DNA from: Torymus aiolomorphi
Lineage: Eukaryota > Arthropoda > Insecta > Hymenoptera > Torymidae
Assembly (NCBI GenBank): GCA_036365515.1
Contig: CM070874.1
Location: 208,438,297-208,502,296, forward strand
Reading direction: 5' to 3'
DNA: 64,000 bases
This document shows, piece after piece, positions 1 through 10,731 of this stretch. A model generated the notes under the pieces. That model was not told where the DNA came from. It searched no databases and was given only the letters and a program-made list of their open reading frames with translations. Within the stretch, counting starts at the first letter, position 1, and each line of letters starts with the position of its first letter. Position numbers and translations under genes: made by a program.

Positions 1-1285
1 GACGAGAGTGTAGGACCTCGTAGGTTGAGGATTGAAGCTAGAGTGAGTGTGTGCGGACGCGTAGATGAACGAGCTGGGCTAACGAAAAGTCGAAGCCTCC
101 TCCCTTATCTTAGACGCCGAGGGACACTATTAGTCGCTCGGATTTTTGGAACCTCCCTCGCTCAAAATCGAACGCTGGGATTCGATAATGAGCCGTTGTT
201 ATGCATAACCGTTATTGTTTGAATATTAATCAATAAAGGAAAAATTTTATTGTTTTATATTCTATATCAGGATAAATAACCCACTTTGACGTAATGTTTT
301 TTCTATAATAAATAAATTTTAATGTGAAACTTTTAATACATATAAGAATTGGGCGGTCCCAATACTCATTAAAGAGTGTTTACGCTATAACTTAAAAATC
401 ATTAAGTTAAAAATGAAAATCGTTAAATGAACCGATGAATGAATGAATTTATTATATAAATATAATAACAAATTAAGAAATTCTTTATAATTTTAAACAT
501 TACTCAAACTGGATTATTCATTTACATAATTTTATCGTAGATAATTAAGCAAAGTTATTTAGCGACTGCGACTATTAGTTTAATTTGCCTATTACCCGTT
601 TGTTGTTACTCATATGTATGGATAGAAACATAGCTTGGTATATAAAACTAGTGAAAAATTAAACGAATTACAAATGAAACTAAGTCTCTGTGTGTACGTT
701 GTTATTGGTGTATGGATGTGTATAGGAAATGATACAAGAAAAATGTTTTGCGAAAATTATAAAAATAAGGAAAATATTAAATTATAAAGAAAGACTTAAG
801 GCTAAATGTATATCATAGTTTTCGATAATATAAATGGATTTAGAAACTGTATTCTTATAAAATTAAATTTAAGTTCGTGATAATATTAAACTATTATTTT
901 TACTATATTTAACTTATAAGTTAAAACTAGAATATAAAATATAAATGATTGATCATACACAAGTATGAAATTAGTTTTACTATATAAAAATAATTAAATT
1001 TATATAAATTCTAATGCAATTTAAGTATATATAAAAGTTTCAATATAAAATAACTCATATCAGATATCCTATATTTTACAAATTTAGACTTAACATATAC
1101 TTTAAAATTAACCATCTGAATCGACATAATCTAATATGTGACTACTATAATATGTATTTTGATGGAACTTATTTATTATTTCATGCGCATTAAATTAACA
1201 GATCTGCTTAAACTGGTACGGTAAACATATAATGCTATATACTTGTAATAGATTGAATCATTTGCAATTTTGAAAATATAATTTG

Positions 1286-1288
<3 letters not shown>
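1..1288. other. AT-rich non-coding DNA
   Basis: No convincing coding region, RNA gene or repeat boundary was seen. Composition is strongly AT-rich with short A and T runs. The short open frame near position 25 has no domain, no codon-like pattern and no neighbour to support it. Confidence 0.5.

Positions 1289-1353
<65 letters not shown>
1289..1353. repeat. (TA)n microsatellite, left flank of Gypsy-A
   Basis: A pure TA dinucleotide tract ends directly at the TGTAAC terminus of the left LTR. A matching TA tract starts directly after the right LTR at 10640, so the element appears to have inserted into one microsatellite and split it. Confidence 0.95.
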
Positions 1354-1356
<3 letters not shown>

Positions 1357-2332
1357 AACAGGGCGAATAGTTTTCGGAGCGAGAGAGTTTTCGGCAACGC
1401 CGAAAGCTTACCTGTATGCTCTCTCTCTCTCGCTCACACTGCTCCGCAACGACGATGCCTTCCTCGGCGCTGCTCGTCGAGGACGATGCTCGCCTACGTT
1501 GCGGCTCGAGCGGCGCCCTGGCAGAATTGCCGGCTCTGCGCGCGCTCGGTACAATGCCTTTCGCTGACTGTGTACAACCGGGTAACTCAGAAGTTACCCG
1601 GGAATTTTAATATCGTGTGTGTGACTCTACGCGTTCCTTAATGCAGGGGGAAACACGCGCGAGTACCTGGGGCTCAGATGATCGCCGAGGAAGTCGGCGA
1701 TCCCGCGGAGGCGGCGGTATCCGAGGTACTCGTAGGAATAACGGCGGAAGGGAAGGGGCGAAATAACAATTCGCGAACTCTTAATTAAGAAATGTAAAAG
1801 ACCGTTTTATTGTCCATTCAAAAGAGGAGTTTACAAACGAACAGGATAGTGAGCGCGCCGCGGTCTCTACTTCTCGCGAGGACGAAATGCCTAGCGAGTC
1901 GCACGCGTCGCGGATGTCGCGCGCAGATACACTCCCGGAGACGAGGTGCACCACCCGTCTCCGACGCTCTCTACCTCGCGCGTCGAGGTAGAGTCTCGCT
2001 CGCGCGTAGGGGGCCTGCAGGCACTAACCTTACTTATGTCTGCGGAGCCCGGGCTAGAGCCGTCTCGTCCTCTCTCGCGCACGACGATGAGGACCCTCTC
2101 CGTCGCCTTGCTCCCTCTCCTTTCTTTCTCTCTCTTCTTTCGCTCTCTGCTTTCTCTCTCTTCTTTCTCTCTCTTCTTTTTCCGTGCGCGCACCGAATCG
2201 GCAGAAACTTGACTGAATCGTTCTCGCGCGCACCGTTGCCGATCCGCCCTCCTCGCGCCTGCGCATCCCCGCTTCGCTTCTCGATGGCTCGAGTGCGTGG
2301 TAGTTTGCCCGCGGATTCCGAACTTCGTTACA
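1354..2332 (-). repeat. Gypsy-A 3' LTR (979 bp)
   Basis: On the minus strand it begins TGTAACG and ends TGTTACA, the usual TG...CA termini. An AATAAA polyadenylation signal lies on the minus strand near 1804-1809. It contains CT-rich low-complexity stretches near 1417-1432 and 2115-2180, where it differs in length from the other LTR. Open frames inside it are not genes. Confidence 0.95.
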
Positions 2333-2342
2333 CCCCCCTCCC
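2333..2342 (-). other. Polypurine tract of Gypsy-A
   Basis: On the minus strand a GGGAGGGGGG run directly abuts the TG terminus of the 3' LTR, the expected position of the plus-strand primer for reverse transcription. Confidence 0.85.
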
Positions 2343-2496
2343 AGACGCGACGTACTACCCCCTGGTCGGCGCTCTGGATGCATAACATGCGAAGTTCGCA
2401 CGCGTGGGTGGTAAGGGCATGCTAGGTTAGGAGCGGAGGTGGGAGAAAGAAAAATAAGGCGAAACTAGTATCCAAAAAATACAGCCCGTCCAGGCC

Positions 2497-5400
2497 TTAT
2501 ACTGCCGCGCGAGACTGCGTACGCGTCCGCGAGGGTAGTATAGTCGTCGGATCGAGAGTATTCGCCTCATTGCGTGAGCCTTTGGGTCGTCCGCGCGATT
2601 TCGCAGCGAGGTTCTTTGCTGGGCTCGCCGCTATCACGCGTATGGCAGTCGGCCTTACTACAAGCCGCACCGCCTTCCTTGGACGACCCGGGTTACGCCT
2701 GGGGAGAGGAGTAGGGGCACGTAAGTTTTCCGCTTCGCTCGCTGGGTTCTCAAGCGGTACGCGATCGGAGATTGCTGCGGCGCCGTCGTTTCCGCGATCT
2801 ACTTGCGAGTTATTCTCGCTGTCGCTCGCTACTGGCGGGTCGCACATCGCCACAATCGCTGCGCTATCCCTCGGCGGTTGAGGTTCTTCCTCCTGCTCCT
2901 CATCTGAAGGCGTTACACCCACGTAAGGCTTCAGATGCTCGGCGTGAACTAGTTCCTCATCGTTTGCGTCGAGCGCGCGTATGCGATAAGTGTTAATGCC
3001 GATTTTGGCTATTATCGCATACGGCCCCGCGAATTTCGGTGCCAGTTTCGCCGAGATTCCTTGTGCGGCAGACGATAGGATCCGGTTTCTCTTCCAAACA
3101 TAGTCTCCTGCTTGGAAGAGGGGCTCGCGGTGTTTTGCATCATAATAATGCGCTTGCCGCTCTTGTTCGCCGTCGATGTGATCGGCGACGGCTCTATTCA
3201 ATCGATTGAGGCCTTTCATCCTCGAGGCCCATTCCTCGACTCTCTCCTGGCTCGCTCGTTCTTCCGCTACGCGGTCACGAGCTCTTTTGGCCGTTCCTGG
3301 GGGTAGGGGTCGCCGCCCGTAATTCAACATTGCGGGCGAGAGTCCGGTACTACTATGGGCGGCGCTATTGAGCGAAAACACCAGCTCGGGCAGATTCTCG
3401 TCCCAAGAGGCGTGTTTTTCCTCCACAAAAGCGATTAACCGGGTTTTGAGCGTCCGGTTTACTCGCTCCACCGGGTTGGCTTGTGGGTGATACGGCGGTG
3501 TCACCGTGTGGTGCACCCCCAAGTTCCGTAAGTACTCAGTGACGGCGCGGTTTTTAAACTCCGTTCCATTGTCACTGAGAAATACTTCCGGCGTGCCAAA
3601 ACGTAAAATCACTCTCTCTTTCAATTCCTTCAAGATAGATTTTGCGTCCGCCTTCCGCAACGGAATAACCTCTACCCATCTTGAGAATAAATCTTCGAAT
3701 ACAAGAATATATTCGAAGCCGCGTTTGCTCTTGGGTAGAGGACCCATCATGTCGGCCGCCACCACCTGCCATGGGCGCGATATGTCGCGTTTTCCCATTA
3801 AACCGGCAGGAGCGCGTTGCTCGACTTTGCACTGCTGGCAGACGAGACACTCGCGCACGTATTTACGTACTGCCTTGTACATGTGTGGCCAGTAGTAAAA
3901 TCTCGTAGCGCGATCGTACGTTTTGTCTCGCCCCAGGTGTCCCGAGGTCGGATCGTCGTGGCTCTCAGCGAGCACTTGCTGACGACCCTCCTTCGGTATG
4001 ACAGTTTTCCACGCTTCTTCGTCCCCGACCGCCGCCTCTATGAGTTCGTCGGGGCGATAGTAGAATAACTGTCCACCTAATAATTTCCAGCGCGGGTATG
4101 CGTCTGGCTCTCGCTGCAATTTCTCTCGCCAAGAGGTATACCATGTATCGTCCGTCTCGTTTGTCAGATCGACTGCGGCGAGTGACGCATCTTCCTCGTC
4201 GCCCTCGAACATGCGAGATAGAGCATCGGGGACGTAGTTAAGTGCGCCCTTCCTGTGCTCTACCTCGAAGCTATGCCCTTGCAGTTCGAGCGCCCACCGT
4301 GCGAGCCGACCAGTTGGACTATGCAGGCTGTGTAACCAACGAAGACTACTATGATCGGTGATCACTCGAAAATGGTAGCCCTCGATATACGGCCTGAATT
4401 TTCCAATGGCCCAGACCACCGCGAGGCATTCTCTCTCCGTCACGCTATAGTTACGCTCCGCGGATGAGAGTGTGCGACTCGCAAATTCCAGTACTCTTTC
4501 CTCGCCATCGATTATTTGGAAGAGTACCGCGCCGATGCCTGTATCACTCGCGTCTGTTTGAAGAACGAATTGTTCTTCAAATTGCGGGCGAGACAGAATT
4601 GGAGCAGACGCAACAAAAGCCTTAATCTGATCGAAAGCTACTTGTTGTTCCTCTGTCCAATCGTATCGGCGGTCTTTTTTGGTGAGTCGGGTTAGTGGCT
4701 CAGCCATAGCAGCGAAATCTTTTAGGAACTTCCTGTACCACGAGGCCATTCCTAGAAAACGCCGAAGCTGTTTTAGGTTCCGTGGTTCAGGATAGCTTAT
4801 TATCGGCGCGATTTTCTCGGGATCGGGACGAAAATCGTCCCGATTAACGAGTACGCCCAGGTAGCGAACTTCCGTCTGGCCAAACACACTTTTCTCTCGG
4901 TTAATAGTGAGATTAGCCTCCTTTATTCGCTTGAGAACGTGGCCAAGCCACTTTACATGTTCTTCAAAGGTCTCGGTGACAATGATTATATCATCGAGAT
5001 AGGAGAAGGCATAGGGTTCCATTTCAGGACCGATAACCTTATCGATTAACCTCTGAAATGTTGCACCTGCCTGCGAGAGGCCATACGGCATGCGCGTGAA
5101 CTGGAATAATCCCAGTCCAGGCACCGTGAACGCCGTTAATTGGCGAGATTCTTCCTCCAGCGGAATCTGGTGATATGCGCTGCTTAAGTCCAGAGTCGAA
5201 ATATATTTTGCGCCTTGTAGCTTCCGCAAAATCGCGTCCATATATGGGAGCGGATATGCGTCAGCTCTGGACACGGCATTCACCTTCCGGAAGTCGATGC
5301 AGAACCGATATTTCTCGAGCGCTTTCCGCACCATTACTACTGGACTCGACCAAGCACTGGTCGAGGGCTCGATTATACCCGCCTCCAGCATCTCTCGTAC

Positions 5401-5763
5401 CTGAGAGTGCATGATCTCCTCGAGTTTCTTGGAGACGGGGTAATATTTCTGTTTGACCGGCCGAGCCGAGCCAACAGGAATCGCGTGTTCGGCCCACGTC
5501 GTGCGGCCGAGAGGTTCATCCGTCTGGACGAGCAACTGGTCGAGGAGTTCTTGGAGTTGTTTCTTCTGCACCTCCGACATCTCCTCGAGACCGATCGAAG
5601 CTAGCTCCAGAGTTTCGCCAAGAGAAACGCTGGCTACTTCTAAATCTACCGTTTGCCCTGACGCGCTCACGGTCAGCTGATTTTTCACTGCATCGTGAAT
5701 CATTCCGAATGTCCGAATGAAATCAGCGCCGAGGTAGCACTCTAAGGTTTCGTCCGCGAGCAC
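2497..5763 (-). CDS. pol: Gypsy-A Pol: reverse transcriptase, RNase H, integrase with AT-hook tail
   Basis: This open frame of about 1088 residues begins inside the protease C-terminus; the first codon is only a frame boundary, because it is joined to the protease frame by a shift near an A5 run at about 5783. RT spans roughly residues 100-290 with the YLDD active site at 256-259. RNase H spans about 390-515 (TDAS near 404, TDHSS near 470). The integrase has an HHCC finger (H603, H610, C640, C643), catalytic D near 672, D732 and E767, and a GPY motif at 914-916. The C-terminal tail is unusual: two AT-hook cores, PGRPRK near 1026 and RGRPKG near 1059, in basic Pro/Arg-rich sequence. The frame is uninterrupted, consistent with a young element. 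Confidence 0.95.
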   Translation of the reverse strand: MLADETLECYLGADFIRTFGMIHDAVKNQLTVSASGQTVDLEVASVSLGETLELASIGLEEMSEVQKKQLQELLDQLLVQTDEPLGRTTWAEHAIPVGSARPVKQKYYPVSKKLEEIMHSQVREMLEAGIIEPSTSAWSSPVVMVRKALEKYRFCIDFRKVNAVSRADAYPLPYMDAILRKLQGAKYISTLDLSSAYHQIPLEEESRQLTAFTVPGLGLFQFTRMPYGLSQAGATFQRLIDKVIGPEMEPYAFSYLDDIIIVTETFEEHVKWLGHVLKRIKEANLTINREKSVFGQTEVRYLGVLVNRDDFRPDPEKIAPIISYPEPRNLKQLRRFLGMASWYRKFLKDFAAMAEPLTRLTKKDRRYDWTEEQQVAFDQIKAFVASAPILSRPQFEEQFVLQTDASDTGIGAVLFQIIDGEERVLEFASRTLSSAERNYSVTERECLAVVWAIGKFRPYIEGYHFRVITDHSSLRWLHSLHSPTGRLARWALELQGHSFEVEHRKGALNYVPDALSRMFEGDEEDASLAAVDLTNETDDTWYTSWREKLQREPDAYPRWKLLGGQLFYYRPDELIEAAVGDEEAWKTVIPKEGRQQVLAESHDDPTSGHLGRDKTYDRATRFYYWPHMYKAVRKYVRECLVCQQCKVEQRAPAGLMGKRDISRPWQVVAADMMGPLPKSKRGFEYILVFEDLFSRWVEVIPLRKADAKSILKELKERVILRFGTPEVFLSDNGTEFKNRAVTEYLRNLGVHHTVTPPYHPQANPVERVNRTLKTRLIAFVEEKHASWDENLPELVFSLNSAAHSSTGLSPAMLNYGRRPLPPGTAKRARDRVAEERASQERVEEWASRMKGLNRLNRAVADHIDGEQERQAHYYDAKHREPLFQAGDYVWKRNRILSSAAQGISAKLAPKFAGPYAIIAKIGINTYRIRALDANDEELVHAEHLKPYVGVTPSDEEQEEEPQPPRDSAAIVAMCDPPVASDSENNSQVDRGNDGAAAISDRVPLENPASEAENLRAPTPLPRRNPGRPRKAVRLVVRPTAIRVIAASPAKNLAAKSRGRPKGSRNEANTLDPTTILPSRTRTQSRAAV

Positions 5764-6233
5764 GGCGACACGAATCTCCTTTTTATGCCTGCTACCTCGA
5801 AGGGGAGCATTACATACCCCGCGATCGCCACTGTATGACCGCCGGGGACTTTTGCTTTCCTTCCGTGGCTTGATAATAGCGGGCTACGGCACGCGGATGC
5901 TAATTGCAACCCGATCGAACCCATCACTGTTCGTGCCGCGCCCGTATCATATAAGGCGCGTATTCGGAAACCCCCGACATTAACTTGGAGCCACCATCTG
6001 GCCTCCTCGTCGGGGTTAGCGATCGGTGCGTTCTCTACGCTGATCGCTGTAACTGATGCTGCTGATTCGTCGCGCGGCTCCTCCTGAACGGTGGAGGCCG
6101 CGCCGGCGATTTCGGAGGGAGTCTTCTTGAGTGCGGGCGTCGTATAGACTCCTACTACGCACCCGATTTCCCGTTTCCCGCACACGTGGGACAATTGTAC
6201 GTCCGATAGCCAGGCAGACCGCAGCCGTAACAA
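5742..6233 (-). CDS. Gypsy-A protease region
   Basis: Retroviral-type aspartic protease. The active site reads LYDTGAARTVMG about two thirds of the way along the frame, matching the hydrophobic-D-T/S-G-A pattern of the family. The frame overlaps the end of gag by about 80 bases and lies at -1 relative to it, the arrangement expected for programmed -1 frameshifting in retroelements. It also overlaps the next pol frame by about 20 bases, where a second shift is needed near an A5 run. That second shift is not normal for Gypsy elements and may be a homopolymer error. Confidence 0.8.
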   Translation of the reverse strand: MLRLRSAWLSDVQLSHVCGKREIGCVVGVYTTPALKKTPSEIAGAASTVQEEPRDESAASVTAISVENAPIANPDEEARWWLQVNVGGFRIRALYDTGAARTVMGSIGLQLASACRSPLLSSHGRKAKVPGGHTVAIAGYVMLPFEVAGIKRRFVSPCSRTKP

Positions 6234-8081
6234 TGAATACCCTCACTGTTACCCTTCGGTTTCACTGCGCTGCTATCGGGCGATTTTTTCCTTTCTGCTT
6301 GCCGAGGCCGCGGGTCGCGCTTCGGCGAGCCGCCTGCTGACTCTCTCTTTTCTCCTCTCCCTCCCTTCTTTTTCCCCTTGGCGGGAGAAGGTTTTCGAGA
6401 GGGCGGTGGAGTCTGCTTCGGGTGCAGCGCTGGCTGTAGCGCCAGCCTCACCTCTTCCGCGAGCATTTTGGACAGAGCTGCGATCCAATTCTGTCCAGTT
6501 CCCTCCGTTACCGGCGGGTTCATATGCCCTGGAAGTGCGGCAACTTTCAGTGGCGTATGTTTTTCTTTCTTTCCCCGAGGGTTATAGGCAGCCTCGGGGA
6601 GGAGGCTCTGTTCCGGAGGCGGTGGTTCTCGATAAGATTTTTCCGCCTCGAGAGTAAGCTCGGCCTCGACACTCAATTCCAATAGCGTGTCGATGTCCTC
6701 GAAATCGACTCTCCTCACCATGCGTTGGAGATCTGGCCGCAAATTGCGATGTAAGGTGTCCAACTGGTGAGAAAGTGGGAGAGGTGGCTCAATCTTTTTC
6801 ATGATCGAGAGTAGGCAGGTGATGAAGTCGCGCACCGGTTCTTCTCTCCCCTGTGTGCGCGCTGTTGCCTCCTGCAGCACCCGTTGTTGGAATCTGCGGT
6901 TCGCGCCGTACCATTTACGTGCTGACGCGCAGAATTCGTTCCACGTGGACCAGCTCGTCTTATTATTCTGGTACCACGTGGCGGCGACTCCGCGAAGAGT
7001 TCGGAGAGAGAACTTAACATCTCTTCCTCTGACATCTTCGCGAGGCTTCGGCATTCATCGACACGGTTTAAAAACACGTCGATGCTCTGCCCTTTCTCGC
7101 CGGTATACTTCAGCCCCCATTTTCGTGCGATGTTGCCGACGTCTCGCTGATTATTTCGGTTTTGCACCGTATGTCGCGGAGTGCTGGCATCAAGCGCGTT
7201 TGGGTCGCTGCGCAAATCTCTCGAATTCATCCGATTCGGGAGACCCCCCCCTCCCAGGCTCCGCCTAGTAGACGATTGTGCGGCGTCCCTTGGGGGGGGA
7301 TGAGCGGTTGGCCAGACGTCGGTGGTGTATGCAGATAGGTGTCCTGCTCTTCCGGATATCTGAATGTCAGGGTATCTTGGAAGCCCACCTGACGTTGCCC
7401 GCTCTGCGCCTGGTCTAATCGCGTGCTGCACGCAGCTCCTTTTGTCGCTAGCTGCGTGAGGCTCTCCATTGCTAATTGCAATTTGGACTGATTGTCCGAG
7501 AGTTGCGTGACCTTCTGCGTGAGTTGCATTAAAAATGCCCTCAATTCCGCAGGGATTGGCAGATCCTGCGTTTCCGCCGTTGCTAGGGTGTGCTGTTGTG
7601 GGTGGAGGGTTGTACGTGTCTCCCTCTCCTTAGATCCGTCTTCTCGATCCGTCTCGTTCTCCGTTGTTTCCGCTGGTTCCTGTTCCATCGAGCTTCTTTC
7701 CGCTGCGCGCGTCTCGATTTCGAGACGCGTCCGTTCCAGCTTGAGTTTTACGACGTTATCGTCGCGTACATACTCAAGTGGATGCGGTTCATTCTCGTCT
7801 GAACCGCGTGCCCATGGCGTCTCGATTTCGCCGTTGCAGACTCTATCGATGAACGTTTGGCGGAGGTTTGCTCTCGCTACCCACGTCGTGTGTTCATCGA
7901 GGTCTGCATTTGTGGCGATGAACTCGTCTGCCGAGTAATCCCCGAGCAGCCATCTGCTCGCGCGATCTAACTGTTGAAATCGCGCGCCAGATGTTTTCAA
8001 CTCCATCGCCTTGAGATATCTATCTATCTCTTCCAGTGAGAGGCACATACACCAATTCTCGAGTGCTAGTGGTGCCGCCAT
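6155..8081 (-). CDS. gag: Gypsy-A Gag, interrupted by two frameshifts
   Basis: Gag is spread over three minus-strand frames: 8081-7227 (N-terminal part, starting at an ATG followed by Ala-Ala-Pro), the frame ending near 6985, and 7054-6155. The middle part carries a WG.KY motif, and the last part carries the conserved TWYQ segment of retrotransposon gag and a C-terminal zinc knuckle near 6180-6225. The knuckle reads C-x2-C-x4-Y-x4-C, with Tyr where the family has His. A shift falls near the C/G runs at 7246-7302 and another near 6985. Because the LTRs are almost identical, assembly error in homopolymers is a live alternative to decay. Confidence 0.75.
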
Positions 8082-9646
8082 ATTGGTTTCTCACTGCAAT
8101 ATTTATGCGAGAGAAAAAAAAAAAAAATATAAAACAGAAGATCGAAAATAACTGATCGCAAGTAGATTTTTCGGCTCGTTCGCTCCGCAATTTACAGCGT
8201 TTTGTTACTCAGTGCGTCGATTGAGTGCGCGTATTTCCCTAATCCCTGGGCGCTTACAATCGCGAGTTACAGAAGAAAAAAAACTAAACTGTTTCTCAAT
8301 CTGTCGCACTGAGTAAATTCGCGAGCAGAAGCGACAGCGAAACACGAAAAGAGTGTTACGCTTAAATATTTACTTCGCGTTGTATTTATTTTTACGAAAA
8401 TTTACAATGAAGAACGAGAATAATTTTCGTCCACGCGGCCAAAATCTTCTCGCAAAACTTTAGTCTGCGAGAAGTTCGCCTTCTCTTTCCACCGCAAAAT
8501 AATAAAATAAATTGTGGAAAGAGGGTGCGTTCGGCAATTGTGTCGCGCGGTAAAATTCGGCGACACCCCGTTTAAAAGTCGTTGAAAGAAAACAATTCAC
8601 TCGAAAAAAGAATTTTGAGTGCCTTAAATTGCAGGGTATTCTACAAAAAGTGCAGACGTAGAAAGAAATCGCGCTTGCTTTTCCCCTTATTTTGTTGCTC
8701 CTATATAACAGCGAATATATCAAAACCAAAATCTTCTCGCAAAACTTTAGTTTGCGAGACGTTCGTTTTCTCCTTCCACTACAAAATAATAAAATAAACT
8801 GTGGAACGAGAACACGTTTGGTATTTGCGTCGCTCGTCAAAATACGGCGACGCTTTATTTAACCGTTACTAAAAAAACAAAATTTTCTTGCACACGTGAG
8901 GCTATAATAAAGGGCCACACGAAAGATAGAAAACTTGCTGATTTCCAAAAGACAATAAGGCGGAGAGAGATTAAATGGTTGAAGAAAGAAGGAAGGAAAA
9001 ACCAAAAAAAAATTTTTAATTTCCTTCCAAAATCACGAAAAAAAATTTTAAATTTATTTTTAAAAGTACTAAAAAATACAAAAAAAAAAAAAAAATTTTT
9101 TTTTTTTTTTTTATTAATTATTATTATTTATAATTTTTATTTGTTATTATTATTAATAATTTTTATCTCTTTAAGTTAATAATTTTTAGTTTGCAATTCT
9201 AATAATTTTTAATTTTTATTGTTAATAATTTTCCTTAATTAATTAATTATTGTTGGATTATTACCAACAATAATCTCTCTTTCCGTCTTTTGCTATTTAT
9301 CCGAGCAAACAAATAAGGTTTTAGAACGAACGAATATATCTCCTAGTTGTTTAGCTATATCGCTAAACGACTTACTAATTGATTATAAACCGAATTAGTA
9401 TGAGGGAAAAGCACAGCTGCGAACTTTTGTGTAAATGGGCCTATATATCGCGAGGTCCGAATTATTTTCGTTTCTGCTCGCGATATAATACTTGTTGTCG
9501 AAAAGTATTTTCGTGGACTTAGAATTGTCTACGACACTCTCGCACACATACATACACTCTCACGGTCGAACGATCGCGGTGTCGGCTGTGTTGCGAGCCC
9601 GCGCGTGTTTACAAACACGCGCCGCGCGCTATCCTACTGTACCTAT
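8082..9646 (-). other. Gypsy-A leader (5' untranslated region)
   Basis: About 1.6 kb lie between primer-binding site and gag start with no supported coding frame. The stretch near 9000-9290 is very A/T-rich with long homopolymers. It contains a tandem duplication: 8440-8560 resembles 8728-8845. Each copy carries an inverted repeat of CTTCTCGCA and TGCGAGAAG around an 11-nt loop; the second copy has one arm mismatch. Leader hairpins repeated in tandem suit a packaging or dimerisation signal, but that is inference. Confidence 0.7.
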
Positions 9647-9664
9647 CCACACGTACGGGCGCCA
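9647..9664 (-). other. Gypsy-A primer-binding site (tRNA-Lys-like)
   Basis: Two bases inside the 5' LTR end, the minus strand reads TGGCGCCC followed by GTACGTGTGG. The first eight bases match the 3' end of tRNA-Lys, and the rest aligns to tRNA-Lys(CUU) with one inserted base and a few mismatches. The tRNA identity is recalled from general knowledge and was not searched. Confidence 0.65.
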
Positions 9665-9666
9665 GT

Positions 9667-10636
9667 TGTAACAGGGCGAATAGTTTTCGGAGCGAGAGAG
9701 TTTTCGGCAACGCCGAAAGCTTACCTGTATGCTCTCTCTCTCGCTCACACTGCTCCGCAACGACGATGCCTTCCTCGGCGCTGCTCGTCGAGGACGATGC
9801 TCGCCTACGTTGCGGCTCGAGCGGCGCCCTGGCAGAATTGCCGGCTCTGCGCGCGCTCGGTACAATGCCTTTCGCTGACTGTGTACAACCGGGTAACTCA
9901 GAAGTTACCCGGGAATTTTAATATCGTGTGTGTGACTCTACGCGTTCCTTAATGCAGGGGGAAACACGCGCGAGTACCTGGGGCTCAGATGATCGCCGAG
10001 GAAGTCGGCGATCCCGCGGAGGCGGCGGTATCCGAGGTACTCGTAGGAATAACGGCGGAAGGGAAGGGGCGAAATAACAATTCGCGAACTCTTAATTAAG
10101 AAATGTAAAAGACCGTTTTATTGTCCATTCAAAAGAGGAGTTTACAAACGAACAGGATAGTGAGCGCGCCGCGGTCTCTACTTCTCGCGAGGACGAAATG
10201 CCTAGCGAGTCGCACGCGTCGCGGATGTCGCGCGCAGATACACTCCCGGAGACGAGGTGCACCACCCGTCTCCGACGCTCTCTACCTCGCGCGTCGAGGT
10301 AGAGTCTCGCTCGCGCGTAGGGGGCCTGCAGGCACTAACCTTACTTATGTCTGCGGAGCCCGGGCTAGAGCCGTCTCGTCCTCTCTCGCGCACGACGATG
10401 AGGACCCTCTCCGTCGCCTTGCTCCCTCTCCTTTCTCTCTCTTCTTTCGCTCTCTGCTTTCTCTCTCTTCTTTCTCTCTCTTCTTTTTCCGTGCGCGCAC
10501 CGAATCGGCAGAAACTTGACTGAATCGTTCTCGCGCGCACCGTTGCCGATCCGCCCTCCTCGCGCCTGCGCATCCCCGCTTCGCTCCTCGATGGCTCGAG
10601 TGCGTGGTAGTTTGCCCGCGGATTCCGAACTTCGTT

Positions 10637-10639
<3 letters not shown>
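9667..10639 (-). repeat. Gypsy-A 5' LTR (973 bp)
   Basis: Near-identical copy of 1354-2332, shorter by 2 bp in a CT tract near 9737 and by 4 bp near 10435. Its inner end adjoins the primer-binding site, and its outer end joins (TA)n directly. Confidence 0.95.

Positions 10640-10730
<91 letters not shown>
10640..10730. repeat. (TA)n microsatellite, right flank of Gypsy-A
   Basis: A TA dinucleotide tract of about 90 bp starts at the outer boundary of the right LTR and mirrors the tract at 1289-1353. Confidence 0.95.

Positions 10731-10731
<1 letters not shown>

Larger units (their letters stand above)
1354..10639 (-). mobile_element. Gypsy-A: young Ty3/Gypsy LTR retrotransposon
   Basis: This complete element reads on the minus strand: 5' LTR at 9667-10639, tRNA-Lys-like primer site, long leader, gag, protease, RT-RNase H-integrase, G-rich polypurine tract, 3' LTR at 1354-2332. 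The LTRs (979 and 973 bp) appear to differ only by a 2-bp and a 4-bp indel in CT-rich tracts and about one substitution, which implies recent insertion. The element is GC-rich, in sharp contrast to its AT-rich surroundings. Both flanks are (TA)n, so a target duplication of ATAT type is compatible but cannot be measured. The Gypsy assignment rests on the PR-RT-RH-IN order and the GPY/F motif after the integrase core. Confidence 0.95.

Noticed and set aside
1176..1567. Open frames encoding long Tyr-Ile repeats on both strands
   Set aside because: They are translations of the (TA)n tract. The same holds for frames near 10516-10731 and 15212-15566.
1810..2401. Overlapping frames of 88-191 codons inside the Gypsy-A LTRs
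   Set aside because: They lie wholly in LTR sequence, repeat in both LTRs and have low-complexity Ser/Arg/Leu composition without a domain.
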